In this document: positions 45,268 to 53,998 of the stretch, piece after piece | Numbering within the stretch: the first letter of the stretch is position 1 | Layout: every line of letters begins with the position of its first letter | Assembly (NCBI GenBank): GCA_050297535.1 | Contig: JBNKSV010000006.1 | Location: 18,589-82,588, forward strand | DNA from: JAAGZL01 sp050297535 | GTDB taxonomy: Bacteria; Pseudomonadota; Gammaproteobacteria; Chromatiales; Chromatiaceae | Direction: 5' to 3' | Length of the DNA: 64,000 nucleotides | Position numbers and translations under genes: made by a program | Notes under the pieces: model-generated | Told to the model about the DNA's origin: nothing | The model's database searches: none | Seen by the model: the letters and a program-made list of their open reading frames with translations, nothing else

Positions 45268-47847
45268 ATGACCTCTGCCATATCTACTCTCGTGAGAAAA
45301 CTTGCCAGTCTGGCGAAATCTTTCATGTCCCGTCTCAGCGGCCGTGACGACAGCGAACACGAGCAGGCAATCGTCCGCATGGCAATAGGTATAGCCTCAT
45401 TCTCTTATGCATGGCTGTTCGCGCTGGACGAAACAAACAGGTCATTTTGGATAGCGCTTACATTAATCACCATTGGTTATTCCTTAGGAATATTTCTTGC
45501 GATCCTTATTAATCCCAAGATATCTGCGTTCAGGCGGGTTCTTTCCATCTTTGGCGATATCGGAATTATGAGTATTTTTATGTATTCCACCAGGGAGGCC
45601 GGTGCGCCCTGGTGGCCGGTATACCTATGGGTGATCTTAGGTTACGGCTTCAGATACAACGAAAAATACCTCTATATTGCATCCGCGTTTGCCTTCATAT
45701 GCTTTGGCTCCATCCTAGTTACCAACGACTACTGGTTATCCAATGCTGGCATAGGCATAGGCCTTCTGATCTCCTTGATAGCAATACCTGCTTACGCCTC
45801 CACCCTACTACGAAAGCTGAACGAGACTATGAAAAATCTCAAGAAGGCACAGAATGCAGCCGAGGAGGCAAACCGCGCCAAGAGTGACTTTCTGGCCAGG
45901 ATGAGTCATGAGATTCGGACCCCTCTCAACGGCATCATAGGTTCCAGTGAACTTTTGCAATCTTGTGAACTTGGTAGAGAACAAAAGGAATATGCAAACA
46001 CCATCTACGCCTCTGGCCACAACTTATTGCATTTAATTGAAGACATCCTGGACATATCCAAGATTGAAGCTGGAAAACTAACCATCGAACATACTGACTT
46101 TGACCTGCACAACCTGCTGCACACCACGGTCAGAATGTTCTCCCAACGTGCAGAAGAAAAGGGCCTCAGTCTATCTTGCCAGATCGGCCTGGACACCCCG
46201 TATAAACTGATTGGTGACCCACACCATTTCCGGCAGATCCTGAACAATCTTTTAGGCAATGCAATAAAATTCACTGAAAAGGGCTCGGTAGATATGCGTT
46301 GCCATGTAAGGCGTAACGATGAAGACCTGGTACTGATCCGTTTCGAGGTTATTGATACCGGAATCGGTATTCCTGAAGATGTACAGGATCGGATATTTGA
46401 TAAGTTCGCCCAAGCGGATGAGAGTACTACCAGGCGTTTTGGTGGCACCGGTCTGGGAACGGCCATCACAAAACAGCTTGTGGAATTGATGGGCGGACGC
46501 ATAGGTCTACAAAGCACGCCTGGCATAGGTTCGACCTTCTGGTTTGACATTGAGTTTGAGCGGCAACCAGACGTCTTAGATGATGATCAGGACGCTGTGA
46601 AGTTACGCGACTGTAAGACGCTTAGACTAACCATGAATAACAGAGCAACATCGGCGATTTCAGCTGCATTAAACAGATGGGATATATCGTTTCGCGATGT
46701 AACCAGTAAACGTGACGCCATCAGAATGCTACTGGACGCCGCGGCCCATAGCACACCTTTTGAGGTGTTGATATTAGACGGCATCCAGGTTAACGAAGAT
46801 ACCTGTTCGTTTGTTGAATCCCTTGGAAACGAACTATCTATCCCCCAAATAACCGTCCTGCTCTCTCTACCTCCAGGACAACCCAAACCATCTCTGGAGA
46901 TGAAACACCATCAGGTATATGTATTCTCCGAGCCTTTGGATAAGGCGTTGTTGTTCAACGCGCTACACGCATCACATGCTTCACGTTACGAAAGCGACGA
47001 TATAATAAGTCTGACAGACCATTTTATTAACGAACATCAAACCCAACAAAAATATAAGATTCTTGTAGCGGAAGACAATGAAGTAAATCGCATGGTTATC
47101 GGTCGAATTCTCGACCGTAAGGGACACGCGCACAAACTGGTCGAGAATGGAGAAGAACTATTGAAGGCATTGTTGGAAGAGAAGTTTGATCTGGTGATTA
47201 CAGACATGCATATGCCTGTTGTAAGTGGCATTGAGGCTTACAAACTATACCGTTTCGCCCACGCCAGCGAAGAACAGATTCCGTTCATAATGCTGACCGC
47301 GAATGCCACTATGGAGGCGCGCCGGGAATGCCGCGAGATCGGTATAAAGCATTTTCTTACGAAGCCAGTATCCACGCAGAAACTGGTAGAAAGTATCTCG
47401 CACGCAACCTCTGATATACCCAACGCCATTGATACTGACTTCAGCAAACAGGCCAGTAGTAAGAGTAATAGCAGAGCGAACTCGCCATCGATAATAGATC
47501 GCAAGATACTGAATGACATTATCGACCTGGCACAAGGGAAGGGCTTCCTCACCAGGCTAATACACAGATTTGAACAAGACAGTAAACAACTGCTTCAGGG
47601 TATGGAAGAAGCGCTAAAATGCGCTGACTACAGCCACTTCAAGGATCTTGCACACGCGCTAAAGGGTTCATCATTGTATTTGGGACTGATAGAACTTACC
47701 AATCTATCCTCAACGGCACAATTCATGTCAGACCAGGAGATCAAATCCAAAGGCGAGGCCCACTTAGCGACAATGCGCAAAGCGTTTATGCGCGCCATAT
47801 CAATCCTGGCAAAAGAGCTGGACCTGAAAAAACCTGTCAGTCATTAA
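45268..47847 (+). CDS. rpfC: RpfC: DSF-sensing hybrid histidine kinase
   Basis: The 859-residue kinase has an RpfC-type membrane sensor (about 35-180, with WVILGYGFRYNEKYLY), HisKA (His214 in MSHEIRTPLNG) and an ATPase with NAIKFTEKG and DTGIGIPE. A pseudo-receiver (about 448-568), a full receiver (about 596-712, Asp646) and an HPt domain (His796 in AHALKGSS) follow. All phosphorelay residues are intact. Its stop overlaps the convergent rpfF stop by four bases. In Xanthomonas RpfC senses DSF, phosphorylates RpfG and also restrains RpfF. It is 144 bases after the methyltransferase gene. Confidence 0.93.
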   Translation: MTSAISTLVRKLASLAKSFMSRLSGRDDSEHEQAIVRMAIGIASFSYAWLFALDETNRSFWIALTLITIGYSLGIFLAILINPKISAFRRVLSIFGDIGIMSIFMYSTREAGAPWWPVYLWVILGYGFRYNEKYLYIASAFAFICFGSILVTNDYWLSNAGIGIGLLISLIAIPAYASTLLRKLNETMKNLKKAQNAAEEANRAKSDFLARMSHEIRTPLNGIIGSSELLQSCELGREQKEYANTIYASGHNLLHLIEDILDISKIEAGKLTIEHTDFDLHNLLHTTVRMFSQRAEEKGLSLSCQIGLDTPYKLIGDPHHFRQILNNLLGNAIKFTEKGSVDMRCHVRRNDEDLVLIRFEVIDTGIGIPEDVQDRIFDKFAQADESTTRRFGGTGLGTAITKQLVELMGGRIGLQSTPGIGSTFWFDIEFERQPDVLDDDQDAVKLRDCKTLRLTMNNRATSAISAALNRWDISFRDVTSKRDAIRMLLDAAAHSTPFEVLILDGIQVNEDTCSFVESLGNELSIPQITVLLSLPPGQPKPSLEMKHHQVYVFSEPLDKALLFNALHASHASRYESDDIISLTDHFINEHQTQQKYKILVAEDNEVNRMVIGRILDRKGHAHKLVENGEELLKALLEEKFDLVITDMHMPVVSGIEAYKLYRFAHASEEQIPFIMLTANATMEARRECREIGIKHFLTKPVSTQKLVESISHATSDIPNAIDTDFSKQASSKSNSRANSPSIIDRKILNDIIDLAQGKGFLTRLIHRFEQDSKQLLQGMEEALKCADYSHFKDLAHALKGSSLYLGLIELTNLSSTAQFMSDQEIKSKGEAHLATMRKAFMRAISILAKELDLKKPVSH

Positions 47848-48746
47848 CCAGTTGCCGTTGCCATCGTATTTTTTTCCGTATTAACCCAGCGCTTTTCCTG
47901 TGCATTTACCAAATACCCCATCATTCTGAGATTTTTATCGGAAAGTTGCATCGCGGTATCAACCCAAAGTACTACTGCATCCATCAGCTCTTTATAGGTC
48001 AGGGGATTAAACTGATCCGCCACGATCTCCACTCCTTGATATCCAAGATGACGGTTCTGCCTATGCTGTATATAGTCGTACACAGCCTGTTTCCCCTTAC
48101 CATTTGGGGCCAAAACGTCCACCACGCCCATGTCATAAAGCTCTTCTGCGGAATACACCTTGCCACTATTGATTATCCTCTTAGCCACGGATGGAGATAA
48201 CCGTCTCGCCAGGAAACTAAATGCACCCATACCAGGAAACAGACCGAATATAGTCTCAGGAAATCCGAATTTTGCATGCCTCTCAGCAATCAGAATATTT
48301 GTGGATAGAGCCGCCTCAAACCCTCCACCCAACGCCTCACCTTGCACCAAAGATATGGTGGTAAACGGTATTCCATAACTTGTAGCCAGCGGATAGGCTA
48401 TATCAATGCTGAGTTTTGCGTACTCAAACAAGCTCTCCCGGTCTTTTGCCAGGATCAATTGAGTAAAATACTTAAGATCACCTCCGAGGCAAAACACCCC
48501 TGGTCTGGCTGAGGATATGATCTGATAAAGGATGCGGGAACCATCCCCATTTATATAACCAGCCTTCGCCTCCCGCTCGATTCTTCTCTGCTCCCGCTCT
48601 GTTTCCCGCAGCAGACCGAGGCTAAGGCATGGTCGACCAGGATACTTTAGGGTACTCCATAAGGCCCTGTGTTCTGGTTCGTATTTAGTGGTCAGATATC
48701 TGCAATGCCTCCAGCTGTTATGCACATACTGCCTGTCGACTTTCAT
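47844..48746 (-). CDS. rpfF: RpfF: DSF synthase (crotonase superfamily)
   Basis: The 300-residue protein belongs to the enoyl-CoA hydratase superfamily. Two glutamates, Glu144 (GEALGGGFEAAL) and Glu164 (KFGFPETIFG), are 20 residues apart, matching Glu141/Glu161 of Xanthomonas RpfF. That enzyme dehydrates 3-hydroxyacyl-ACP to the cis-2 acyl chain and releases the DSF acid. Length and the N-terminal extension (about 1-75) fit RpfF, not degradative hydratases. It is convergent with rpfC. An AGGGGG site precedes the start. Confidence 0.93.
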   Translation of the reverse strand: MKVDRQYVHNSWRHCRYLTTKYEPEHRALWSTLKYPGRPCLSLGLLRETEREQRRIEREAKAGYINGDGSRILYQIISSARPGVFCLGGDLKYFTQLILAKDRESLFEYAKLSIDIAYPLATSYGIPFTTISLVQGEALGGGFEAALSTNILIAERHAKFGFPETIFGLFPGMGAFSFLARRLSPSVAKRIINSGKVYSAEELYDMGVVDVLAPNGKGKQAVYDYIQHRQNRHLGYQGVEIVADQFNPLTYKELMDAVVLWVDTAMQLSDKNLRMMGYLVNAQEKRWVNTEKNTMATATG

Positions 48747-49076
48747 ATAAATACCCCCTGTTCCCTATGTGGATGCTTATTGCATAAATTAGCCTCTCTT
48801 ATTAATACATATATATAGTAGTTTTCCACCAAAAAACCACCATATATATGGTTTTCTGTATAAATATTGTAACCCAGCATGATTTCAACAGATTAAAATC
48901 CGACTTTTATCGTGGCGTATTTATCCATGCCCGTAACATAATCGGTTAATTCCCACACATAGTTCTGCCATACTGGCCACGAGGAGAATTTAAATCACAA
49001 ACGACATTGACTGACTATTTCTGACCCCAGAAATGTCTATCAATATATATGCAAGGAACAGACAGCGGTCTTACTA
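48747..49076. promoter_or_regulatory. rpfF upstream region with AT-rich inverted repeat
   Basis: These 330 bases contain no gene. AAAACCA (48833-48839) pairs with TGGTTTT (48849-48855) around an AT-rich loop containing ATATAT, about 90 bases upstream of the rpfF start. A second ATATATA tract lies just before it. The dyad may be an operator for rpfF. Confidence 0.4.
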
Positions 49077-49274
49077 CTAATCACGTTTTTTGCGGCTTAC
49101 CCAAATTACAGCGGTCATGGCCCCGAAAAATGCCGCATAGATTGCGACCTCACGCGACAACCCAAGCCCTAACGCTGAATAACCAACGACACCTGCCCCA
49201 ATTGCACTGAATGCAAGGCTACGCATGAAGCGGCAAAATGCACAGGAACTATAGGGGTCTGATGTCTGACTCAT
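49077..49274 (-). CDS. Small two-helix membrane protein, unknown function
   Basis: The 65-residue protein has two hydrophobic segments (about 18-36 and 42-58) and a short polar N-terminus with C-x-x-C (SCAFC at about 10-14). It ends in a basic RKKRD tail, so the C-terminus probably faces the cytoplasm. I do not recognise the family. It lies 82 bases downstream of the RNase II-like gene on the same strand, so the two may be co-transcribed. The cysteine pair could bind metal or be redox-active, but nothing proves it. Confidence 0.55.
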   Translation of the reverse strand: MSQTSDPYSSCAFCRFMRSLAFSAIGAGVVGYSALGLGLSREVAIYAAFFGAMTAVIWVSRKKRD

Positions 49275-49356
49275 CTGTTATCAATCTTCTGAAATTAATA
49301 CGTAAGATAGTACTGAGTATAAAACAATCATCCTGCGGTGATAGATACAAGCAACA

Positions 49357-51189
49357 TTATTTGGTTATTCTGAATCTAGCCAGAAGCTCTGGAACATCCA
49401 CTTCCTGTACCTCCAGATCCAGTTCGCTATCAAGCGCCAATTCCGCGCCGATTCTGATCTTGGCCTCAAGCGCCAGCTCCGGTATCAGAACTGTGGCGCG
49501 CCCCTCCTGCATCTCCACCACCACACCTACCCCATGCCATTTCGGATTTTGTTTTAGATATATCATCTTCCAGTGGTTATTAGACAATCTCTCGGCCTTA
49601 CGCACCTTGGCGCTGGTCATATCGGCAATGGCTATCCTCTCAGATATCTGCTGACTATCGAGCAACTCGTTACCCGCAAGATGAGAGCGCAACTGCTGAT
49701 GCACCACCAAATCCAAATAACGACGCAACGGACTTGTAACCCTGCTGTATACCTCTAAACCCAGACCGGAGTGCGGTTCTTCCAAGGTCTTGTTCCTGCT
49801 AGGCTGGAACATGCGGCGACTGGCGTACATCGCAGCCACCCCCCCCGGCCGCAACTCCGACACCGGCGGCGGTTGGGTCGCGAATGGAATGGGTATCTGA
49901 TGCTCCAAACAGTATCTAGCCACCGCCTCGCCAGCCATCAGCATGATATCTGTTACCATCTCCCTGCTCCCGGAGCGATCCAATGGACGAATCACCACTG
50001 CCCCATCCACCACCCGTATATTAACTTCCGGCAGATCAATTCCCTTAGCACCTGAATCTATCCTGCGCTTACGATAGCGTTGCGCCATTTTCGCCAATGT
50101 TGCGAATGGCTCTTCCGATAAAATCCCATCAATCTCAGCATAGCTATGCCTGCTTACCTTGATAGTACTCAGGACAATGCTGGTATCTGTTATCTCTGCA
50201 TCCGCAGTCAGCTTAAACCCAATGGAAAGCGCTGGTGATCGCTCCTGCAACCCCAGACCCAACTGCCAGGTTATAGAACGCGGCAACATATGCACCGTAC
50301 CCTCGGGCAGATAGAGATTGGCCGCCCTCCCCCTGGCCTCCAGATCAAGCTCAGAGTCCGGCCTGACCAGAGCCGCGGCATCGGCCACATGCACCCAGAT
50401 CCTATCTCCATCCAGACTAATGGCGTCGTCCGGGTCCTCACTACCTTCGTCGTCAATGGCGTAGGCCGACATCTGGGTAAGATCAAGGCGCTGCTCTGGC
50501 GGCAACTCCGGCACCGGAAGATCAGGATCAACTATCGGCAAAGACTGCCTCTGCGGGTAGGGATTAAACTCAGCCTCCCAGTAACCTATCTTGCACAACA
50601 GCCTATGGGCATGTTCCATCTTTTCCTGATAGCCCAGGGCAGACAAAATCCGGCTATGTTCAGACTGCTTCAGGGCCAGCTTCTCCACCTCAATCAACTT
50701 GTCCATATCATCCGGCCTGATCTTACATTGCCTTATCCGCTCCAATAATCCAGTCCACGCTTCCTCTGCAGCGTGTTTAGCCTCACGCTCTTCACGATCC
50801 GCCTTGATCGTTTCAGCACTCCTGACATTGATTGTCTCCGGCGTGCCGTAAAAATAGAGTCCATCAGCCACCAACTGCCAGGCTGCCCATGCCGTTGCCG
50901 GTGTATAATCTCCAAAGACCAACTCCGCCAACTCCACAAGATTTGTCTCTGTCCCCAGCAACAGCTCCCAGGCCTCATCTATGTTTCCTTCCATATCTAT
51001 CAGCTTCGACAGATCGGAAACAGGACCAGGATGCAACAAAGAGACATCCTTGGGGCGTACTCGTTTGCCCTTCTCGCCATCCAGGACAATATCTATCTTG
51101 TCACTGACAGAAACGACCAGCGCCGGTCTGATCTTGTACAACACCAGACTGCCTGGAGCCGGTTGCTGGGAAAGGATTTGAGAACTCAT
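49357..51189 (-). CDS. RNase II/RNase R-family exoribonuclease (RNB domain)
   Basis: The protein is 610 residues from ATG 51189, which I prefer over an upstream start at 51309 that would add an unlike, hydrophobic leader. The RNB catalytic core begins at SAYAIDDEGSEDPDDAISLD, with the cluster of aspartates that bind magnesium. Later come SRVTSPLRRYLDLVVHQQL and a C-terminal S1-like region. The N-terminal part (about 1-230) differs from E. coli RNase II, as in the RNB proteins of many sulfur and cyanobacterial relatives. It degrades RNA 3' to 5'. Divergent from ygfZ. Confidence 0.9.
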   Translation of the reverse strand: MSSQILSQQPAPGSLVLYKIRPALVVSVSDKIDIVLDGEKGKRVRPKDVSLLHPGPVSDLSKLIDMEGNIDEAWELLLGTETNLVELAELVFGDYTPATAWAAWQLVADGLYFYGTPETINVRSAETIKADREEREAKHAAEEAWTGLLERIRQCKIRPDDMDKLIEVEKLALKQSEHSRILSALGYQEKMEHAHRLLCKIGYWEAEFNPYPQRQSLPIVDPDLPVPELPPEQRLDLTQMSAYAIDDEGSEDPDDAISLDGDRIWVHVADAAALVRPDSELDLEARGRAANLYLPEGTVHMLPRSITWQLGLGLQERSPALSIGFKLTADAEITDTSIVLSTIKVSRHSYAEIDGILSEEPFATLAKMAQRYRKRRIDSGAKGIDLPEVNIRVVDGAVVIRPLDRSGSREMVTDIMLMAGEAVARYCLEHQIPIPFATQPPPVSELRPGGVAAMYASRRMFQPSRNKTLEEPHSGLGLEVYSRVTSPLRRYLDLVVHQQLRSHLAGNELLDSQQISERIAIADMTSAKVRKAERLSNNHWKMIYLKQNPKWHGVGVVVEMQEGRATVLIPELALEAKIRIGAELALDSELDLEVQEVDVPELLARFRITK

Positions 51190-51269
51190 ACAGCTATAAT
51201 CACATAGATGGAATACAAAGCATATGGGGTATGATACCGTCATGTTATCCAACACCACCAGGAGTAGCG

Positions 51270-52301
51270 ATGAACCAGCAGTGGAAACAATTTCTTGAAT
51301 CCCAATCAACCACGATCAGTACAGGGGATGAGGCAAGATTCGAGAACGGACAGCAACTTCCAGATTGCGCGCTATTCGACCTATCACACCTAAGGTTCAT
51401 CCAGATATCCGGCGATGACGCCGAGTTCTTCCTACAGGGGCAATGTACCAGCGATATCCGCAAGGTATCCCCTGAACACCATCAGTTGGCCGGTTATTGC
51501 ACCCCTAAAGGCCGCATGCTGGCCAATTTCAGGATATTTTCCCACCAAGGATCCTATACATTACAACTACCGTCAGACACCGCAGAAGCCCTGCTGAAAC
51601 GTCTATCCATGTATATTCTGCGTTCCAAGGTCAGGCTGGAAGATATCAGCGACCGCTTGGTCGCTATTGGCCTGGCCGGAGACTGTGCGACAGAACTGTT
51701 GGCCACAACATTCAAAAACATACCAGAAAGCCCGGGCGACTCAGTTCAGCAAGACGGCATAACCCTGATGCGCATTCCCGGCCCAAGCCAGCGCTTCGAG
51801 ATCATCGCCCAACCTGAGCAGGCAACAGGACTATGGCAAGCCTTTACCAACGCGGCCAAACCAACGAACCAAGAACTATGGTCCCTGCTGGATATCCGCT
51901 CCGGCATCCCCACGATCCACGCAGGCACCGCAGAGGCTTTCGTTCCCCAGATGGTGAATATGCAGTTGCTAGATGGTGTCAGCTTCGATAAAGGGTGTTA
52001 TGTGGGGCAGGAAGTTGTCGCCAGGATGAAATATCTGGGCGAACTAAAACGCCGTATGTATCTGGCAAGGGCAGATGCTGCAAACCCGCCGCAACCGGGA
52101 GATGAGCTATATTCCAATGTAGAAACAGAATCTGGTCAGGGTGCAGGCAAGGTGGTCATGTCAGCACCTTCGCCCCAGGGTGGATATGAACTGCTTGTGG
52201 TGATCGCAAACAGTTGTCTGGAGGCGAATGCATTACACTTGGGAGACAGCTCAGGAGCAAAACTTGAACTCCTGTCTTTGCCCTACCGGTTTGAGGACTA
52301 A
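51270..52301 (+). CDS. ygfZ: YgfZ, folate-binding Fe-S cluster maintenance protein
   Basis: The 343-residue protein has a GcvT-like folate-binding fold and the YgfZ signature KGCYVGQEVVAR, whose cysteine is essential in E. coli. YgfZ supports repair or assembly of certain [4Fe-4S] enzymes, including MiaB, with folate. I place the start at ATG 51270 because AGGAG lies seven bases before it. An earlier in-frame ATG (51231) lacks a site. It is divergent from the RNase gene. Confidence 0.94.
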   Translation: MNQQWKQFLESQSTTISTGDEARFENGQQLPDCALFDLSHLRFIQISGDDAEFFLQGQCTSDIRKVSPEHHQLAGYCTPKGRMLANFRIFSHQGSYTLQLPSDTAEALLKRLSMYILRSKVRLEDISDRLVAIGLAGDCATELLATTFKNIPESPGDSVQQDGITLMRIPGPSQRFEIIAQPEQATGLWQAFTNAAKPTNQELWSLLDIRSGIPTIHAGTAEAFVPQMVNMQLLDGVSFDKGCYVGQEVVARMKYLGELKRRMYLARADAANPPQPGDELYSNVETESGQGAGKVVMSAPSPQGGYELLVVIANSCLEANALHLGDSSGAKLELLSLPYRFED

Positions 52302-52391
52302 ATTCAGCAACTTGTCTTAACGGCTCAATTTATTATCTAAACTGCCGAAATGCTATTCAGAGACAATAACAAGCAGGGGACTTAATATATC

Positions 52392-53228
52392 ATGGTCAGT
52401 ACCCAAGAATTCCTGGATAAACTCCAAAAGGCGATAAAAACCAACAGCATCACCCTGCCAACCCTCCCGGAGGTAGCCCTGCGTATTCGTGATGCAGTAG
52501 AAAGTGAAGACACCTCCGCCAGCCAGATAGCAGAAATGATAGCTACAGACGCGGCCCTTTCGGCCCGCCTGCTCCAGGTCGCAAATAGCCCGCTTTACCG
52601 GGGACGCATGGTCATCGACAGTATCCAGATGGCCGTTGCCAGATTGGGTACAAAGCTCATCCGTAATCTGATCACCAGCCTGGCTATGAAGCAGATCTTT
52701 CAGGCAACATCCGACACCATGGATCACCAACTGCGTTCATCTTGGGAACAGAGCGTACAGATCGCCGCCATCAGCCGCGCCCTGTCTAAACAGATCCCAC
52801 ACCTGCAGGCAGATCAGGCCATGTTGGCTGGACTGGTACACAATATCGGCTCGCTCCCGGTTATTAAGATGGCGGAAGATTACCAGGAACTTGTAGAGGA
52901 CGAGGATAAACTCAGGGAAATAGTTGAAAGTGTAGGTCCTACAATCGGCAAAAGCATCCTTACGGAATGGGGCTTCCCTCCAAATATGTGCATCATTCCC
53001 AAAAACTATCAGAATCTGAATTATAACGGCGGAGCTGAGGCAGATTATGTGGATCTCGTGATTGTCGCAAGACTTCAGACCCTGCCCCCAGGCCATCCCC
53101 AGACAGGATTAGACTGGAACCAGGTGCCCTCCTTTGGCAAGCTTGGGCTTGAACCAGAGATTGAGGTTATAACCATTGACGGTGTGGCCGAAGAAATTGA
53201 AGGCGTTCAGGAGCTGTTTCTTAGCTGA
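52392..53228 (+). CDS. HDOD-domain signalling protein
   Basis: The 278-residue protein is essentially one HDOD domain (about 15-215), with LPTLPEVALRIRDAV, DAALSARLLQVANSPLYRG and LAGLVHNIG. HDOD is a non-catalytic relative of HD domains found in signalling proteins. No receiver or EAL domain is attached. It follows ygfZ by 90 bases. Its partner is unknown; given the many cyclic di-GMP proteins in this window, a link to motility or biofilm control is plausible but unproved. Confidence 0.9.
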   Translation: MVSTQEFLDKLQKAIKTNSITLPTLPEVALRIRDAVESEDTSASQIAEMIATDAALSARLLQVANSPLYRGRMVIDSIQMAVARLGTKLIRNLITSLAMKQIFQATSDTMDHQLRSSWEQSVQIAAISRALSKQIPHLQADQAMLAGLVHNIGSLPVIKMAEDYQELVEDEDKLREIVESVGPTIGKSILTEWGFPPNMCIIPKNYQNLNYNGGAEADYVDLVIVARLQTLPPGHPQTGLDWNQVPSFGKLGLEPEIEVITIDGVAEEIEGVQELFLS

Positions 53229-53234
53229 ACTAAA

Positions 53235-53351
53235 AAGAAAGGCCGATCTCATAGTTAGAGACCGGCCATATCTGATGCATCCATGCAGTGCTTCCATGCT
53301 GCGCCTAGATGGCGCAGTGCGCATCCTTTAGGCTTCCACGACTAACATTCC
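53235..53351 (-). ncRNA. Candidate GGA-rich small RNA (Csr/Rsm-like) with terminator
   Basis: Read on the minus strand, 53351 to 53235 holds five GGA motifs (at 53349, 53335, 53324, 53293 and 53280) in about 70 bases. Some fall in predicted loops: TGCA-TGGA-TGCA, and GCAG/CTGC closing a loop with ATGGAAG. A further seven-base stem pairs 53302-53308 with the GGCGCAG strand at 53311-53317. The end is a stem (53241-53250 with 53258-53267) followed by a T-rich stretch. RsmY/RsmZ-type RNAs that titrate CsrA look like this. No promoter or GacA box was identified. Confidence 0.42.
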
Positions 53352-53463
53352 ATATGTTCAGCCTCTGCCTGCAAAAGAATGTAAATTAAAGCATTGCCAT
53401 CTAACTAGAGAATTTTCAGAAGTGGATGTAGGAAATTTCCACATTTCCCAGCAAGTTACTCAC

Positions 53464-53490
53464 AAAAAAGCCGCCTCAGATGAGACGGCT
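53464..53490 (-). terminator. Rho-independent terminator of panD
   Basis: AGCCG (53469-53473) pairs with CGGCT (53486-53490). The stem extends inward through CTCA/TGAG with one mismatch, and six T residues follow on the minus strand (53464-53469). It ends the pcnB-to-panD transcript, 44 bases after the panD stop. Confidence 0.88.
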
Positions 53491-53534
53491 GTAATATTCA
53501 TTCGCCGTTACTAACGGCCATGCAGCAATTGTAC

Positions 53535-53915
53535 TCAGGCAACTTGGGTAGCGATAGTATCCCCAGTGCGTATCACCACATTGTGTTCATTCAGATAAAC
53601 TAGGCTTGGTTTGTAGCTAGCAGCCGCCTCCTGGTCCATGCCTGCATAGGCGCAGATGATCACCCTGTCACCAGGATTGGCCTTGTGCGCTGCAGCCCCG
53701 TTCACAGAGATGATCCTGGAACCGGCCTGCGCCTCTATGGCGTAAGTGGTAAAGCGCTCACCATTCGCAATGTTGTAAATCTGAATCTGCTCATAGGGAA
53801 GTATTCCCGCCAGGTCCATCAGGTCCCGATCTATGGCACAGGATCCCTCGTAATCCAGTTCTGCATGGGTAACACAAGCGCGGTGCAACTTGCATTTGAG
53901 AACGGTTAACTGCAT
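53535..53915 (-). CDS. panD: Aspartate 1-decarboxylase
   Basis: The 126-residue proenzyme makes beta-alanine for pantothenate. It cleaves itself between Gly24 and Ser25 (YEGSCAID), leaving a pyruvoyl cofactor. ISVNGAAAHKANPGD and the C-terminal KPSLVYLN segment are conserved. Length is normal. It follows panC by 83 bases and is followed by a terminator. Confidence 0.97.
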   Translation of the reverse strand: MQLTVLKCKLHRACVTHAELDYEGSCAIDRDLMDLAGILPYEQIQIYNIANGERFTTYAIEAQAGSRIISVNGAAAHKANPGDRVIICAYAGMDQEAAASYKPSLVYLNEHNVVIRTGDTIATQVA

Positions 53916-53998
53916 CTGGTAGTTACTCCTAAATATAAACCTAGTAAATCAGGCGCGTAATTATGCTCTATCTGGAACCATTCATCAAACGAATAGGG

